Source of the DNA: Oculatella sp. LEGE 06141
Lineage (GTDB): Bacteria; Cyanobacteriota; Cyanobacteriia; Elainellales; Elainellaceae
DNA length: 64,000 bases
Reading direction: 5' to 3'
Assembly: GCF_015207605.1 (NCBI RefSeq)
Contig: NZ_JADEWO010000030.1
Span: forward strand, 1-64,000
Shown: positions 47,011-57,330 of the stretch, in pieces
How the letters are laid out: each line of letters begins with the position of its first letter
Numbering within the stretch: the first letter of the stretch is position 1
The notes under the pieces: generated by a model
Databases searched by the model: none
Seen by the model: only the letters and a program-made list of their open reading frames with translations
What the model was told of the DNA's origin: nothing
Translations under genes and position numbers: made by a program

Positions 47011-47552
47011 GCTGTCCTCAAGTGATAGCTGCGACGAAGTTCGGTAACTTGATCAGCAATGTCTAGAAGCGATTGCGGCATATCTGGCCCGGTCAAGATG
47101 ACATCAACCTCAATCGGGCGATTTTGCAAAAAGTCCAGCACCTCTGCTTCTGAAATTAGCCCAAAATTGATCGCTAAACTGAGTTCGTCTAAAACGACCA
47201 ATGAATAATGGCCTTGAGACACTACAGACGTTGTATGATGCCACAAATCTAACAGAGCATTGGCTTCCGATTCGTCTAGATGAGGGGTATCAATGCAGCG
47301 AGGTAAGTTACACCGGAGCCACTCTAAACTGCTGCCCAACCTGACCGGATAGTTGTGCCCCTGCCCAATGCCGCCTTTAAGAAACTGAACCACCAGCACA
47401 GGATGTCCTTGTCCAGCCATTCGCAAAGCGTGAGCCATGACGTTGGTAAAAAAGCTGCGGTGAGGACAGGTAAAGACTTGAACTAATCCTTCGATCGCAT
47501 GAGGCGATCGCGCATTGGAACCACGGGTTGAGGCTTCGAGCTGGGAAACCAT
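47007..47552 (-). CDS. BtuR/CobO-like protein without a P-loop
   Basis: 181 residues that follow the corrinoid adenosyltransferase BtuR/CobA along the whole length: GLVQVF, ALRMAGQGHPVLVVQFLKGG, SLVVLDELSLAINFGLI, RPIEVDVILTGPDMP and DIADQVTELRR. In the place of the Walker A GNGKGKTTA it has TCPHRSFFTNV, so the ATP-binding loop is gone, while the VVLDEL segment remains. It is unlikely to be an ATP:corrinoid adenosyltransferase. It overlaps dcd by ATGA, so it may regulate or help the dNTP enzymes. That role is inference; the family is otherwise uncharacterised to my knowledge. Confidence 0.85.
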   Translation of the reverse strand: MVSQLEASTRGSNARSPHAIEGLVQVFTCPHRSFFTNVMAHALRMAGQGHPVLVVQFLKGGIGQGHNYPVRLGSSLEWLRCNLPRCIDTPHLDESEANALLDLWHHTTSVVSQGHYSLVVLDELSLAINFGLISEAEVLDFLQNRPIEVDVILTGPDMPQSLLDIADQVTELRRSYHLRTA

Positions 47553-47921
47553 ACAGCAGTAAGACTACAAGTGAGCAGGCGGAGCAGTCGTCTATATAGA
47601 AGCAATACTAACTCTATTAGTACATCTATATTAAGCCAGAAACCAGGCCGATAGAACAACAAAATATAGCGTAATCGGTCGGTTTCACCCTCAGTCAAAC
47701 ACCATATGCATGTATCCGTCAATAGAACATTGTAAAGATATGCGTGCAAATTAAGGGGATGACAGGGAGGTTGGGTAAGCTGGATCGATCGCCCCTTAAG
47801 CGATCTGCCCAAATTTGCACTCAATTTTGGCACCGTCATGCAATTCAAAACTCATTCCTAAATCTTCGCCTATCCGGCTCTTTCCCCTAGTATCCTGAGT
47901 GAGGACTTGTGAGGATTGACA
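47553..47921. other. intergenic region between the nucleotide cluster and rph
   Basis: About 370 bases between divergent operons; it should hold promoters for both. AT-rich parts (ACTATTAGTACATCTATATTAAGCC near 47620) are the likely promoter of the BtuR-like/dcd/dut/thyX cluster. No RNA gene recognised. Confidence 0.4.
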
Positions 47922-48650
47922 ATGGTTTGGCAACGTCCCGACGGTCGGCATTTCGATCAGCTTCGTCCTATTCGTTTCGAGCGGCAGTTTACCCGCTTTG
48001 CCGCAGGGTCGGTTTTAACCTGCTGTGGCAACACCCAGGTATTGTGTACGGCAACGATTCAGCCAGGGGTTCCTCGGTTTCTGGAAGGCTCCGGCAAAGG
48101 CTGGTTAACGGCAGAATATCGCATGTTGCCATCGGCTACGCCGCAACGCCAGAACCGAGAGTTTATGAAGCTCTCAGGCCGGACGCAGGAAATTCAGCGC
48201 TTGATTGGACGGAGTCTTCGAGCCGCACTGGATATGAAGGCATTGGGAGAATGGACGCTGACGATCGACGCTGATGTGCTGCAAGCGGATGCTGGAACCC
48301 GTACCACCTCCATTACAGGCGGGTATGTGGCGTTGTGTGATGCGATCGACCAGCTTCTAACCAGCGGCGAATTACAGCAGTCTCCCATTCGCCATCAAAT
48401 CGCGGCTGTCTCGGTAGGGTTGCTTGAAGGCGAACCGTTTTTAGATTTGGACTACACCGAAGATGTAGCTGCCGATCTGGATTGTAACGTTGTGCTAAAC
48501 GACCAACTCGAACTGATCGAGATCCAGGGCACGGCTGAACACGGCAGCTTCACTCGTACGCAACTCAATCAAATTCTGGATGTGGCCGAACGAGGAGTTA
48601 AAGCATTGTTCGACTTACAGCAACAAGCGCTGCGAACCCAGCTCCCGTAA
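47922..48650 (+). CDS. rph: ribonuclease PH
   Basis: 242 residues from the ATG at 47922, six bases after GAGGA. The RNase PH signature is complete: [13 protein letters not shown] at the start, [36 protein letters not shown], and the catalytic-face [17 protein letters not shown] and [14 protein letters not shown]. It trims the 3' ends of tRNA precursors by phosphorolysis. It is complete and alone on the plus strand. Confidence 0.98.
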   Translation: MVWQRPDGRHFDQLRPIRFERQFTRFAAGSVLTCCGNTQVLCTATIQPGVPRFLEGSGKGWLTAEYRMLPSATPQRQNREFMKLSGRTQEIQRLIGRSLRAALDMKALGEWTLTIDADVLQADAGTRTTSITGGYVALCDAIDQLLTSGELQQSPIRHQIAAVSVGLLEGEPFLDLDYTEDVAADLDCNVVLNDQLELIEIQGTAEHGSFTRTQLNQILDVAERGVKALFDLQQQALRTQLP

Positions 48651-48685
48651 GAACTGCCCGTTTAAACCAGCGTGGGTACACCCTC

Positions 48686-50497
48686 TTAATCACGTAGCCC
48701 TGTTGCTTCACCTGGCGTTTCATTGGGGTTGATGGGCAGTTGAACGGTAAACGTAGTCCAGCCCCCTGTGCTTTCAACGTCGATCGTTCCCCGTAGACGC
48801 TCAACCAGTTTCTGAATCAGTGCCAGTCCTAATCCGGTGCCGCTCTGTTGCCGCAGTTGGGCGTTTTGAGCACGATAAAACTTTTCAAACACGCGGGATA
48901 AATCAGCCGTTGGAATGTCTGCTTCATTGCTCACTCTAAAAATAGCGCTCGGAGCAGATGAGCGGTTATTAGCTGATAAATCGGTGCTACATTGCACATC
49001 AACGATAATTTGACCACCAGCGGCTGTGTACTTACAGGCATTGTTGAGCAGTTCGGCCACCACGCGCGTTAAGCTGGCACGATCTGAAATTAGCAATGGC
49101 ATATCCGCAGGGAGATGAACCTGTAGAGTTTGCTGCTGTTCCTGAATGCGCGCATGAAATGACTCTGTTACCGTTGGTAGCCAATCCTGGAGAGCGATCG
49201 CCTCATCCAGCACAGCAGAGCCTATTTCGGTTTGCAGCCGCTGTAAATCTAACAGATCATTGATCAGCTCAATTTCTCTAGAACACTCCGTTTGCAAGAT
49301 ACCCACATACCGCTGGTATCGGTCATCCAGGGATGCAAGCTGTAGCATCCGAATGGCTAATTTCATATTGGTTACGGGTGTCCGCAATTCGTGAGAAACC
49401 GTATTCAAAAAATCGTCCTTAAGGTGGTTGAGTTGCTCCAGGGACTGCACCTGTGCCTGCACCGCTTGATACAATCGCGCCTGCCGAATGGCGATCGCAC
49501 ATTGATTGGCTACCTGTTGGACTAAGCGCAGTTCTAGATCTTTAAAGGCGACGTTTTGCTCCGTCACTAACCACAAGTCACCCAACACTTCCTGGTCATT
49601 GGCAATGGGACAGGCCAGCATTGCCACTTGCTCCTGGCTGGGGCGAGGATGAATAGAGCAAAACTGAAAATAGTATCCCTGCCGCAACTGAGCATAAAGC
49701 TCAGGAAAATCGACCATTTGAGCGACATGGCTCGGCCGCGCAACCGTAGTCGGCCTGTACTCATAACATACCGTAGAGGGTTCTGCATCCAGGTCATATA
49801 AGGCAGCCGTGCAACTCACCCCTAACCCCATTGCTAATTCCTGTACAGCAGTTTGCAAGATTTGGCTTTCATCCAGGTTGTCTCGCACTTTATCTGTTAT
49901 GCGTTTCAGCCGAGACTCAAAATCTAAAGCTTGCTGCAACTGGGTTGTATATCGGCGTAGCACATTTTCTGCATGTCGGTGTTCGGCAGTCACACACGTC
50001 AGCGTCATTACATTGCGGCGCAGTTCCATTTGCGACACAACCTGGCGGCTCAATGCCTGTAGCGCTTCTAACTGCTCCTGGCTCAGGGTTCGAGGCACAT
50101 GATCCACCACGCAGAGCGACCCTAACGCATATCCATTAGGGGACAGAAGAGGCGCACCCGCATAAAACCGAATGTAAGGATCGCCCGTTACAAAAGGGTT
50201 CCGAACGAATCGTTCATCAGTAAAGGTATCAGCAACAACCAGGATGTCGGGTTGAAGAATGGTGTAGCTACAAAACGCCGTTTCACGACAGGTTTCTGCT
50301 GCGTCTATCCCCACTTTAGACTTAAACCACTGACGCTCTTCATCAATAAAGCTGACTAACGCAATTGGGGTACCGCAGATATTTGCAGCTAGATGAGTCA
50401 AGTCATCAAAGGAATCTTCAGAAAGAGTATCGAGGATTTTATACTCTTGAAGCACTGCAAGTCTTGCAGCTTCGTTTTCTGGTCGTGGAACTTTCAT
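48686..50497 (-). CDS. sensor histidine kinase with two GAF domains
   Basis: 603 residues from the ATG at 50497; the frame extends to 50611 but that part has no family match. Two GAF domains occupy about 25-170 (LVSFIDEERQWFKSKVG...AFCSYTILQ) and 210-375. The first lacks the cysteine and histidine pattern of a bilin-binding domain as far as I can see, so it probably senses another small ligand. Then come HisKA with the phospho-His (LNTVSHELRTPVTNMK) and a HATPase_c with N and G boxes (ELLNNACKYTAAGG, GTGLGLALIQKLVE). No regulator gene is next to it, so its partner is unknown. Confidence 0.92.
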   Translation of the reverse strand: MKVPRPENEAARLAVLQEYKILDTLSEDSFDDLTHLAANICGTPIALVSFIDEERQWFKSKVGIDAAETCRETAFCSYTILQPDILVVADTFTDERFVRNPFVTGDPYIRFYAGAPLLSPNGYALGSLCVVDHVPRTLSQEQLEALQALSRQVVSQMELRRNVMTLTCVTAEHRHAENVLRRYTTQLQQALDFESRLKRITDKVRDNLDESQILQTAVQELAMGLGVSCTAALYDLDAEPSTVCYEYRPTTVARPSHVAQMVDFPELYAQLRQGYYFQFCSIHPRPSQEQVAMLACPIANDQEVLGDLWLVTEQNVAFKDLELRLVQQVANQCAIAIRQARLYQAVQAQVQSLEQLNHLKDDFLNTVSHELRTPVTNMKLAIRMLQLASLDDRYQRYVGILQTECSREIELINDLLDLQRLQTEIGSAVLDEAIALQDWLPTVTESFHARIQEQQQTLQVHLPADMPLLISDRASLTRVVAELLNNACKYTAAGGQIIVDVQCSTDLSANNRSSAPSAIFRVSNEADIPTADLSRVFEKFYRAQNAQLRQQSGTGLGLALIQKLVERLRGTIDVESTGGWTTFTVQLPINPNETPGEATGLRD

Positions 50498-50983
50498 AGC
50501 ATGACTTACTCTTTCACTAGAGCGCAGCATTCGTCTCAGAGAATCGATCGTTCGGGCTGTCTTAGTTTGCCCAAATGTGGTTAAAAGGCCACATTCAAAC
50601 CGTCTGAACACGTAGGATAATGGCTTTACTGGTCTTCCGTCCTTGATAAACGTGCTAGAAACTCCATTCCAAGATAAGAGGGGACTTTAAGAGGGTGTCT
50701 GAGAAGGCTCAACATTCTAAACTAGCCCACTAAATCCCCAGGTTGAGAAACTTAGGATCGAATGCAGCACGTTTGATCCGTTTAAAGCTACCTCAGCGAC
50801 AGTTCATTGTTTTCTCGTCTTGGTGAAGAGACGATAGAAAATTTCCTAATTCTGTGTAGTTTGGGAAGGATGATCATAAATTAGAGAATCATGCTACCCC
50901 CAAATAACGCTTATCATGAATTGGGTTAATTCCATTCAACCTCTATGGGAATGTCAGGTTATCTGTGCTTTAGGAGATAACTA
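50498..50983. other. noncoding region with MITE B fragment
   Basis: About 490 bases between the histidine kinase and the broken mini-gene, AT-rich at 50820-50960. It holds the MITE B fragment (50688-50755) and the SD site AGGAG at 50972 for the mini-gene. No other gene seen. Confidence 0.4.
50688..50755. mobile_element. MITE family B, truncated copy 4
   Basis: TAAGAGGGTGTCTGAGAAGGCTCAACATTCTAAA, then CCCACTAAATCCCCAGG, reads in the reverse sense of the right half of the 22191-22348 element. The second arm is missing, so this is a half element, and it is the most eroded of the four in arm sequence. Confidence 0.55.
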
Positions 50984-51120
50984 ATGGCATTTAAGAATGA
51001 GCAGAGTTGAGCGATCAGCAATTCCCTGATACCGAAATTGAAGTGGTGGACTACGGTCGGTTAGCCCCAAAACCCTTCCAGACGCGTAACCAGAAGACGT
51101 ATCGCCCAACAAAACGCTAG
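50984..51120 (+). pseudogene. broken mini-gene directly before the HNH gene
   Basis: A strong TTTAGGAG site leads to ATG at 50984, but the frame stops after eight codons (MAFKNEQS). In another register a 37-codon stretch (51007-51120; SDQQFPDTEIEVVDYGRLAPKPFQTR...) ends with TAG, which overlaps the GTG start of the HNH gene by one base. A single-base change would join the two parts to a ~45-residue product ahead of the HNH gene. Family unknown. Confidence 0.4.
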
Positions 51121-51578
51121 TGAGGTCTATTGTGAACCTTGAAGACAAGGAGCTAAAGGAGTTATTTAAACTAGCCGATCAGATTGGCAAAAAACGGTAT
51201 CACAAGCTGACTCGGCAGGATCTGGAGGATTACAAGCAATTTGATCACTGGCGATACGTCAATGGTGATAGTGAGTGTGGCACAACCCAGGAGAGTCAGG
51301 ATTGGGTAAAAGAGCATTCAGATTGGCATCCCATTTGTGAAACGAGATTTTCTGAATGTGGGGGTAGAACCATTGACCACAAACTGCCGCGATCGCAATA
51401 TCCCTGGCTATCAATGAACCTTCAGAATTTCTGGGTGATTTGCAGAGCATGTAACCAGGAAAAGGGTGAGAAGCATTGGTTCGAATATGAACACTATATG
51501 CTCACTCGTTATCCGGATCGTTTACCCGCCATTCAAACGGTGCGTCCGATTCACTTGTTAAGGTCGTTGAAGGAATAG
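51120..51578 (+). CDS. HNH endonuclease-family protein
   Basis: 152 residues from the GTG at 51120 (an in-frame GTG at 51132 is also possible). The HNH motif is visible: C-x6-C ending CGG, IDHKLPRSQYPWLSMNLQNFWVICRACNQEKG, with a CRAC zinc pair and the catalytic DH...N...N pattern. A charged helical N-terminus precedes it. HNH proteins of this size occur in phages, mobile introns and restriction systems. The start overlaps the broken mini-gene, suggesting translational coupling in the intact ancestor. Confidence 0.82.
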   Translation: MRSIVNLEDKELKELFKLADQIGKKRYHKLTRQDLEDYKQFDHWRYVNGDSECGTTQESQDWVKEHSDWHPICETRFSECGGRTIDHKLPRSQYPWLSMNLQNFWVICRACNQEKGEKHWFEYEHYMLTRYPDRLPAIQTVRPIHLLRSLKE

Positions 51579-51609
51579 GGCGATTTCCCTTAACGTATCA
51601 TCGAGCCGT

Positions 51610-52737
51610 TTACCCCAGAGGTTCGGGATAGACCAAACAATGCGCCAGCCCATCCAGCAATTGCTGATTTTCGGCTTCGGTTCGCACCGCCACACGAAAA
51701 TACCGATCGCCCAATTCTGGAAAGCTAATGCAATCTCGAATCAAGATACAGCGCTGCTTGAGCAGTTGATGCTGCAACTGCGTGGTGGACTGTTGAGACT
51801 GAACCAGTAAAAAATTAGCCGCACTGGGTAAGGGATGTAAACCTGGGATGGCAGACAACCCCGCAAAGAGCTGCGATCGCGCCTGTTGTACCCATGTCCA
51901 GGTTTGGTGTTGAAACGCAGTATCCTGAACCACGATCGCCCCGGCTGCTGCCGCCAGGGAATTCACTGACCACGGATCGCGCCACTGCTGCCAGCGCTGT
52001 AGCCGATCGGGATGGGCGATCGCATAACCTAACCGCAGACCCGCCAAACTGTAAAACTTGGTGAGCGATCGCAGCACGACCAGGTTGGGATGATCTGAAA
52101 CGCGATCGATCAGGCTCTGCTGCTGATCGGGTGGCAAAAAGTCCATAAAGGCTTCATCCACCACCACCAGGGCAAACTGCTCAAGATAGGGCAAAATCGC
52201 CGACGTTGAAAATAACTGCCCGGTGGGGTTGTGCGGGTTATTCAGAAGTAGCCCAACCGATTGCCGACGCAGAGAAGTGAACGGTGCCGAGATAGAAAAA
52301 TCGGCACCCTCACTACCGATTTCACTCGATGCGTCAAACTGTGGTAAGGGTTGAGCCACGACATTGGCAGAGAAAGCCGCTAAAGCTCGTCGATAGTCGC
52401 TAAAGGAAGGTGTGAGGAGGTAAACCGCGTCTAGTTCCGCTAGCTCTCTAGCCGCCCAGGTCAGCAACTCTGCCGAGCCGTTTCCCGGCAAAATCCAGTC
52501 CATCGGAACCTGATGGAACTGACTGAGGGCATGGCGCAGATCCCCATAGTTGGGGTCGGGGTAATGAGGCAGGCGGTTGAGATGCGTGTGAATGGTGGCG
52601 ATCGCCGCCTGCGGTGGCCCTAACGGATTGATGCTAGCGGAAAAGTCAAGAATATCAGAGGGGGAACAGCCTGATAGCGCCGCCGCCCAGGCTAAGTTCC
52701 CCCCATGTGTAGGTCGCGTCGAAGACAAATCTTGCAC
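51610..52737 (-). CDS. cobD: threonine-phosphate decarboxylase (CobD-like PLP enzyme)
   Basis: 375 residues of the aminotransferase class I/II fold. The opening THGGNLAWAAALSGCSPSDILDFSASINPLGPP is the CobD signature; the PLP-binding lysine is in RSLTKFYSLAGLRLGY, and NNPHNPTGQ and VDEAFMDF complete the site. It decarboxylates L-threonine phosphate to aminopropanol phosphate, a linker for the nucleotide loop of cobalamin. HisC is the nearest alternative but the DFSASINPLGPP start is against it. It is adjacent to HU on the same strand with 14 bases between. Confidence 0.9.
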   Translation of the reverse strand: MQDLSSTRPTHGGNLAWAAALSGCSPSDILDFSASINPLGPPQAAIATIHTHLNRLPHYPDPNYGDLRHALSQFHQVPMDWILPGNGSAELLTWAARELAELDAVYLLTPSFSDYRRALAAFSANVVAQPLPQFDASSEIGSEGADFSISAPFTSLRRQSVGLLLNNPHNPTGQLFSTSAILPYLEQFALVVVDEAFMDFLPPDQQQSLIDRVSDHPNLVVLRSLTKFYSLAGLRLGYAIAHPDRLQRWQQWRDPWSVNSLAAAAGAIVVQDTAFQHQTWTWVQQARSQLFAGLSAIPGLHPLPSAANFLLVQSQQSTTQLQHQLLKQRCILIRDCISFPELGDRYFRVAVRTEAENQQLLDGLAHCLVYPEPLG

Positions 52738-52751
52738 AGGTCAAGACTACA

Positions 52752-53030
52752 TTATTTGGAAGCGACTTTCTCCTTAAACAGTTTCCCAGCTGAAAAGGCT
52801 GGAACCTTCGTTGCAGGAATCTGCATGGCTTCTCCGGTTTTGGGGTTCCGTCCCTCACGCTCTTTGCGCTCGCGGGATTCAAACGAACCAAAGCCAACGA
52901 GCGTCACCTTTTCGCCCGTAGACACCGCTTCCATGATGGAGTCAATGGCAGCCGTTAAGACGGCATCGGCCTGCTTCTTTGTGACGCTGGCCTTTTCGGC
53001 CACCTTATCTACTAATTCGCCTTTGTTCAT
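52752..53030 (-). CDS. HU-type DNA-binding protein
   Basis: 92 residues from the ATG at 53030 with AGGAG upstream; the frame runs farther but without match. It is an HU family member (MNKGELVDKVAEKASVTKKQADAVLTAAIDSI, VTLVGFGSFESRERKEREGRNPKTGEAMQIPATKVPAFSAGK). It bends and compacts chromosomal DNA as a dimer. The gene name hup/hanA would be usual in cyanobacteria, but I do not commit to a symbol. It is the first gene before cobD. Confidence 0.95.
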   Translation of the reverse strand: MNKGELVDKVAEKASVTKKQADAVLTAAIDSIMEAVSTGEKVTLVGFGSFESRERKEREGRNPKTGEAMQIPATKVPAFSAGKLFKEKVASK

Positions 53031-53320
53031 ACAAGTCTCCTTTGATGATTTGTTACGCCAATCGTTCTCCCAAGATCTCTCTTGAGATCGGGGCACAGAT
53101 ATTCGAGAAGAGTTTCAAACCAAAATGCGGTACAAAATGGCTGAAACTACCGTGTACTCGAATTTTCAATGCTTTATTCTAATGGCTGACTGGCAAATCT
53201 GTAACGTTGAAACCTTTAATTTATGTTCTTTTGCGGCTTTTAAAGAGGATTTTGCCACATTTTGCGTTCCAAATCATAAATAACTGTCTATTGAAAGGGG
53301 CGATCGTGATAGAAAATACC

Positions 53321-56300
53321 CTATTCATGCGGGGTGCCGTAGCCGCCGCCGCCTGGGGTTTCAATCACCACGACATCCCCCGGCTGTACGGCAACTTCCG
53401 CCTTGCCAGCCAGGGTTTCAATCTGACCGTCCTGGCGCTCAACCCAGTTGTGGCCGACTGTTCCGGGTTTGCCACCCGCCAAACCAAAAGGAGGCACGAT
53501 GCGATGCCCCGACAGAATAGCCGCCGTCATTGGTTCCCGAAATTGCAGGCGACGGATGACACCATTACCGCCCCGATGCTGCCCTGCCCCGCCGCTGTTG
53601 GCGCGAATGGCAAAGTTTTCTAACAAAACGGGAAACCGCCACTCCAACACTTCAGGATCGGTGAGGCGAGAGTTGGTCATGTGGGTTTGTACCGCGTCGG
53701 TACCGTCAAACTCGGCTCCTGCCCCTGAACCACCGCAAATGGTTTCGTAATATTGGTGGCGATCGCTGCCAAATGTAAAGTTATTCATGGTTCCTTGCGC
53801 TGCCGCCATCACGCCTAGCGCTCCATACAGGGCGTTGGCGATCGCCTGCGAGGTTTCCACATTCCCCGCCACCACTGCCGCTGGATAGCGCGGATGCAGC
53901 ATACAGCCTTCTGGCACGATGATATCTAGCGGTTTGAGACAGCCTGCATTTAAGGGGATATCGTCATTGACCAACGTGCGAAACACATAGAGTACCACCG
54001 CTTTGCAGATGGCAAGCGGGGCATTAACGTTACTCGGCTGTTGGGGGGAGGTGCCTGTGAAATCAATGACAGCGGTGCGATCGGTGCGATCGATCGTAAT
54101 GTTGACCTGAATCTGGCTCCCGTCATCGGTAGGATAGGTAAACTGCCCGTCCTTTAGCACGCCAATCACCCGGCGTACCGATGCTTCAGCATTATCTTGA
54201 ACATGCTGCATGTACGCTTGCACCGTTGCCAAGCCATAATGCACCACCATTCGCTGCAACTCTTGCGCTCCCCGTTCATTGGCTGCAATTTGGGCTTGCA
54301 GGTCAGCAATGTTTTGTGTGGGGTTACGAACTGGATAACGCCCAGCGGTCAACAACTCTAAAAAGGCCGACTCACGAAACTGACCTTGCTCAACGATCGG
54401 AAACTGATCGATTAATACCCCCTCTTGCTCGATCGTGGTGCTGTGCGGCGGCATGGAGCCAGGAGTGATGCCACCAATATCGGCATGATGACCGCGAGCT
54501 GCCACATAAAACAAAGGCCGTTGCTGTGGAGTTAAATCCGTTAAATCCGTCAAATCCGTTGCATCCGGGGCATCTGGGGGAGCGATCGCCACAAACACAG
54601 GAGTAATCACCGTGATATCGGGCAGGTGGGTGCCGCCGTTGTAGGGATTGTTCAGCACATACACATCACCGGGTTTCAGCGTATCCCCTTTGGCCGTCAT
54701 TAAACTTTGAACGCTTTCGCTCATGGAGCCTAAATGCACGGGAATGTGCGGTGCATTCGCAACAAGCTGTCCGTTTTGGTCAAACACAGCGCAGGAAAAA
54801 TCGAGCCGCTCTTTGATGTTGACGGAGTAGCTGGTGTTTTGCAGGGTAATCCCCATTTCTTCTGCGATCGCCCGAAACAGATTGTTGAAGATCTCCAGCA
54901 ACACCGGATCGGGAGTTGCCACGCCACGCATGGAGGACTCGCCCACCCGACGGGATCGCTCCTCTGAAGGAACAGCAACCTTGCTCAAAACCAGATGACC
55001 GTGCGGCGTTAGCTCGGCCTGCCAGCCCGGTTCCACAATGTTGGTACTGGTGGGTTCCAGCAAAATGGCAGGGCCAACAATGCGATCGCCACGGCACAGA
55101 TCGTCGCGTTGAAAGACCGGAGTATCATGCCATGCCGTTTGGGTATACATGGGGACAGTGGCGATCGGCTCTAATGGCGTGGTGCGATCGGCTTCTAAGC
55201 GCGATTCTGCCGGAGAAGCCGTTTTGCCAATCACTTCCACCGAAACCGCTTCAACCAAAAGCGCCTTGTTCTGAAAGGTGAAGCCATAGCGCTGCTGGTA
55301 CGCCTGCTCGAACTGAGACACCATTCCATCAAGCGTGCCAAAGTCTACAATGAGGGCGGAATCGGTGCCCTCGTAGCGCAAATGCACTTTGGGCAAGATG
55401 GTAAGCGAGTGTTCAGACTGAAGCGGCGAGTCCTGGTTGGTGGTGGTGATGCCCTGCGCCTGCATCTCGGCTCTGCCATCAACGGCCAGACTCGTTAGAA
55501 TTTGCTCCAGCTCTGCCATTCGTTCAGCGGTGAGTCTGGCTTCGATCGCCCGTTCTCGGATGGTGCTGAGGTCAGCCAATCCCATGCCATAGGCAGATAG
55601 CACACCAGCATAAGGATGAAGAAACACCTGTTTCATCCCCAGGGCATCGGCAATCATACAGGCGTGCTGGCCGCCTGCTCCACCAAAACAGCAAAGGGTA
55701 TAGTCGGTGATGTCGTAGCCCCGCTGCACCGAGATTTTTTTGATGGCGCTAGCCATGCGGTCAATGGCGATCGCCAAAAATCCTTCAGCCACCTCTGGTA
55801 CAGCTAATTCCTGCCCCTGGGTTTTGGCCTGAATCTCTGCGGCCAGTTCAGCGAATTTGTGGCGCACCACCTCTGCATCCAGCGGCAAGTTACCCTCTAC
55901 ACCAAACACCGCCGGAAAAAACGCAGGCTGAATCTTACCGAGCATGACGTTGCAGTCCGTTACCGTCAGCGGCCCTGCTTTGCGATAACAGGCTGGCCCC
56001 GGATTGGCTCCCGCCGATTCTGGCCCAACGCGATAGCGGGCACCGTCAAACCTCAGAATTGATCCACCTCCCGCTGCGACGGTATGAATGGACATCATGG
56101 GTGCCCGGAGGCGAACGCCCGCCACTTCGGTTTCAAAGGTGCGCTCATACTCGCCGTTGTAATGCGAGACATCCGTAGACGTGCCGCCCATGTCAAAGCC
56201 AATGATCCGAGTGAATCCCGCCATTTTGCTGGTTTGTACAGCTCCAACAATGCCTCCGGCAGGGCCTGAAAGAATACTGTCTTTGCCCTGAAACAAATCA

Positions 56301-57103
56301 GCATCCGTTAGTCCACCGTTGGATTGCATAAACATCAGTTTTGCAGCGGGGGCATTCGCCGCGCGATCGCCCTGTAACTCGGCGGCAATGCGCTCGACAT
56401 AGCGCCGCAGAATCGGTGACAGATACGCATCAACGACAGTGGTATCGCCCCGGCTTACCAGTTTCATTAATGGGCTAACTTGATGAGAGATCGACACTTG
56501 CGTAAAGCCGATCGCTTTTACCACATCAGCCAGTTGTCGCTCATGCTCAGGGTAACGATACCCATGCAGAAGAACGATCGCACAGGCGCGAATGCCGTCT
56601 GCATACGCCGCTTGCAGCGGTGCCAGCAATGGCTCAACCTGTACCGGACGCAGTTCCTCCCCCTGAGCGCTATAGCGTTCATCCACTTCAATCACTTGCT
56701 CGTACAGCAGTTCGGGCAGCACAATCTGACGGGCAAAAATATCGGGACGGTTTTGGTACGCAATCCGCAGGGCATCCCGAAACCCTTTGGTGATTAATAA
56801 GAGAGTGCGATCGCCTTTGCGCTCTAATAGGGCATTGGTAGCAACCGTTGTTCCCATCTTGATGACGGCAATCTGCTCCGATGGAATGGGAGCATTGGCA
56901 GCAATACCCAACACCTCTCGAATTCCTTGCAGCGGCGCATCGGCATACCGTTCTGGATTCTCGGACAGCAGCTTATGTACCACCAGGCTGCCGTCTGGTC
57001 GCTGAGCAACAAGATCCGTAAACGTACCGCCGCGATCGATCCAGAATTGCCAGCGGTCTGGCCGAGTTGCTTCAGAAAAATCACCAGACTCAACAGCCGT
57101 CAT
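53321..57103 (-). CDS. fused hydantoinase A/B (5-oxoprolinase-type) enzyme
   Basis: 1260 residues in one frame. The first ~720 residues are HyuA ([67 protein letters not shown]); the last ~520 are HyuB ([93 protein letters not shown]). That fused layout is that of ATP-dependent 5-oxoprolinase, which opens pyroglutamate to glutamate. Substrate could also be a hydantoin. A 9-bp tandem repeat codes [10 protein letters not shown] (54532-54567), near the centre of HyuB. Confidence 0.93.
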   Translation of the reverse strand: MTAVESGDFSEATRPDRWQFWIDRGGTFTDLVAQRPDGSLVVHKLLSENPERYADAPLQGIREVLGIAANAPIPSEQIAVIKMGTTVATNALLERKGDRTLLLITKGFRDALRIAYQNRPDIFARQIVLPELLYEQVIEVDERYSAQGEELRPVQVEPLLAPLQAAYADGIRACAIVLLHGYRYPEHERQLADVVKAIGFTQVSISHQVSPLMKLVSRGDTTVVDAYLSPILRRYVERIAAELQGDRAANAPAAKLMFMQSNGGLTDADLFQGKDSILSGPAGGIVGAVQTSKMAGFTRIIGFDMGGTSTDVSHYNGEYERTFETEVAGVRLRAPMMSIHTVAAGGGSILRFDGARYRVGPESAGANPGPACYRKAGPLTVTDCNVMLGKIQPAFFPAVFGVEGNLPLDAEVVRHKFAELAAEIQAKTQGQELAVPEVAEGFLAIAIDRMASAIKKISVQRGYDITDYTLCCFGGAGGQHACMIADALGMKQVFLHPYAGVLSAYGMGLADLSTIRERAIEARLTAERMAELEQILTSLAVDGRAEMQAQGITTTNQDSPLQSEHSLTILPKVHLRYEGTDSALIVDFGTLDGMVSQFEQAYQQRYGFTFQNKALLVEAVSVEVIGKTASPAESRLEADRTTPLEPIATVPMYTQTAWHDTPVFQRDDLCRGDRIVGPAILLEPTSTNIVEPGWQAELTPHGHLVLSKVAVPSEERSRRVGESSMRGVATPDPVLLEIFNNLFRAIAEEMGITLQNTSYSVNIKERLDFSCAVFDQNGQLVANAPHIPVHLGSMSESVQSLMTAKGDTLKPGDVYVLNNPYNGGTHLPDITVITPVFVAIAPPDAPDATDLTDLTDLTPQQRPLFYVAARGHHADIGGITPGSMPPHSTTIEQEGVLIDQFPIVEQGQFRESAFLELLTAGRYPVRNPTQNIADLQAQIAANERGAQELQRMVVHYGLATVQAYMQHVQDNAEASVRRVIGVLKDGQFTYPTDDGSQIQVNITIDRTDRTAVIDFTGTSPQQPSNVNAPLAICKAVVLYVFRTLVNDDIPLNAGCLKPLDIIVPEGCMLHPRYPAAVVAGNVETSQAIANALYGALGVMAAAQGTMNNFTFGSDRHQYYETICGGSGAGAEFDGTDAVQTHMTNSRLTDPEVLEWRFPVLLENFAIRANSGGAGQHRGGNGVIRRLQFREPMTAAILSGHRIVPPFGLAGGKPGTVGHNWVERQDGQIETLAGKAEVAVQPGDVVVIETPGGGGYGTPHE
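54532..54567 (-). repeat. 9-bp in-frame tandem repeat in the 5-oxoprolinase-type gene
   Basis: TTAAATCCG twice exactly, then TCAAATCCG and TTGCATCCG: four 9-base units that code a short TDL-type run ([11 protein letters not shown]) on the minus strand. It is a variable loop of the HyuB half. Copy number can change without shifting frame. Confidence 0.8.
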
Positions 57104-57330
57104 GCCAAACTCCCTAATGTCAGTTCTGTCTGATTCCGCGTCTACTGACTACGGTAAATCTATTCTGGCAAGGGTGGCGGTGCGCGATCGCCATCCGATT
57201 GGCAAACCTTGGGGAAACTATGGTGGTAATCCTACTGACTGCCCAATTCACCCGCAGAGAACTTCCGTGATTCTGCACAGTTATCCCGTTGGGAAGATTT
57301 CTAGTATGAACCCATTCAATGCGATGGGGC

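Noticed and set aside
47483-47848. 121-residue minus-strand frame upstream of the BtuR-like gene
   Set aside because: Overlaps the likely promoter in a different register from the real gene; composition only.
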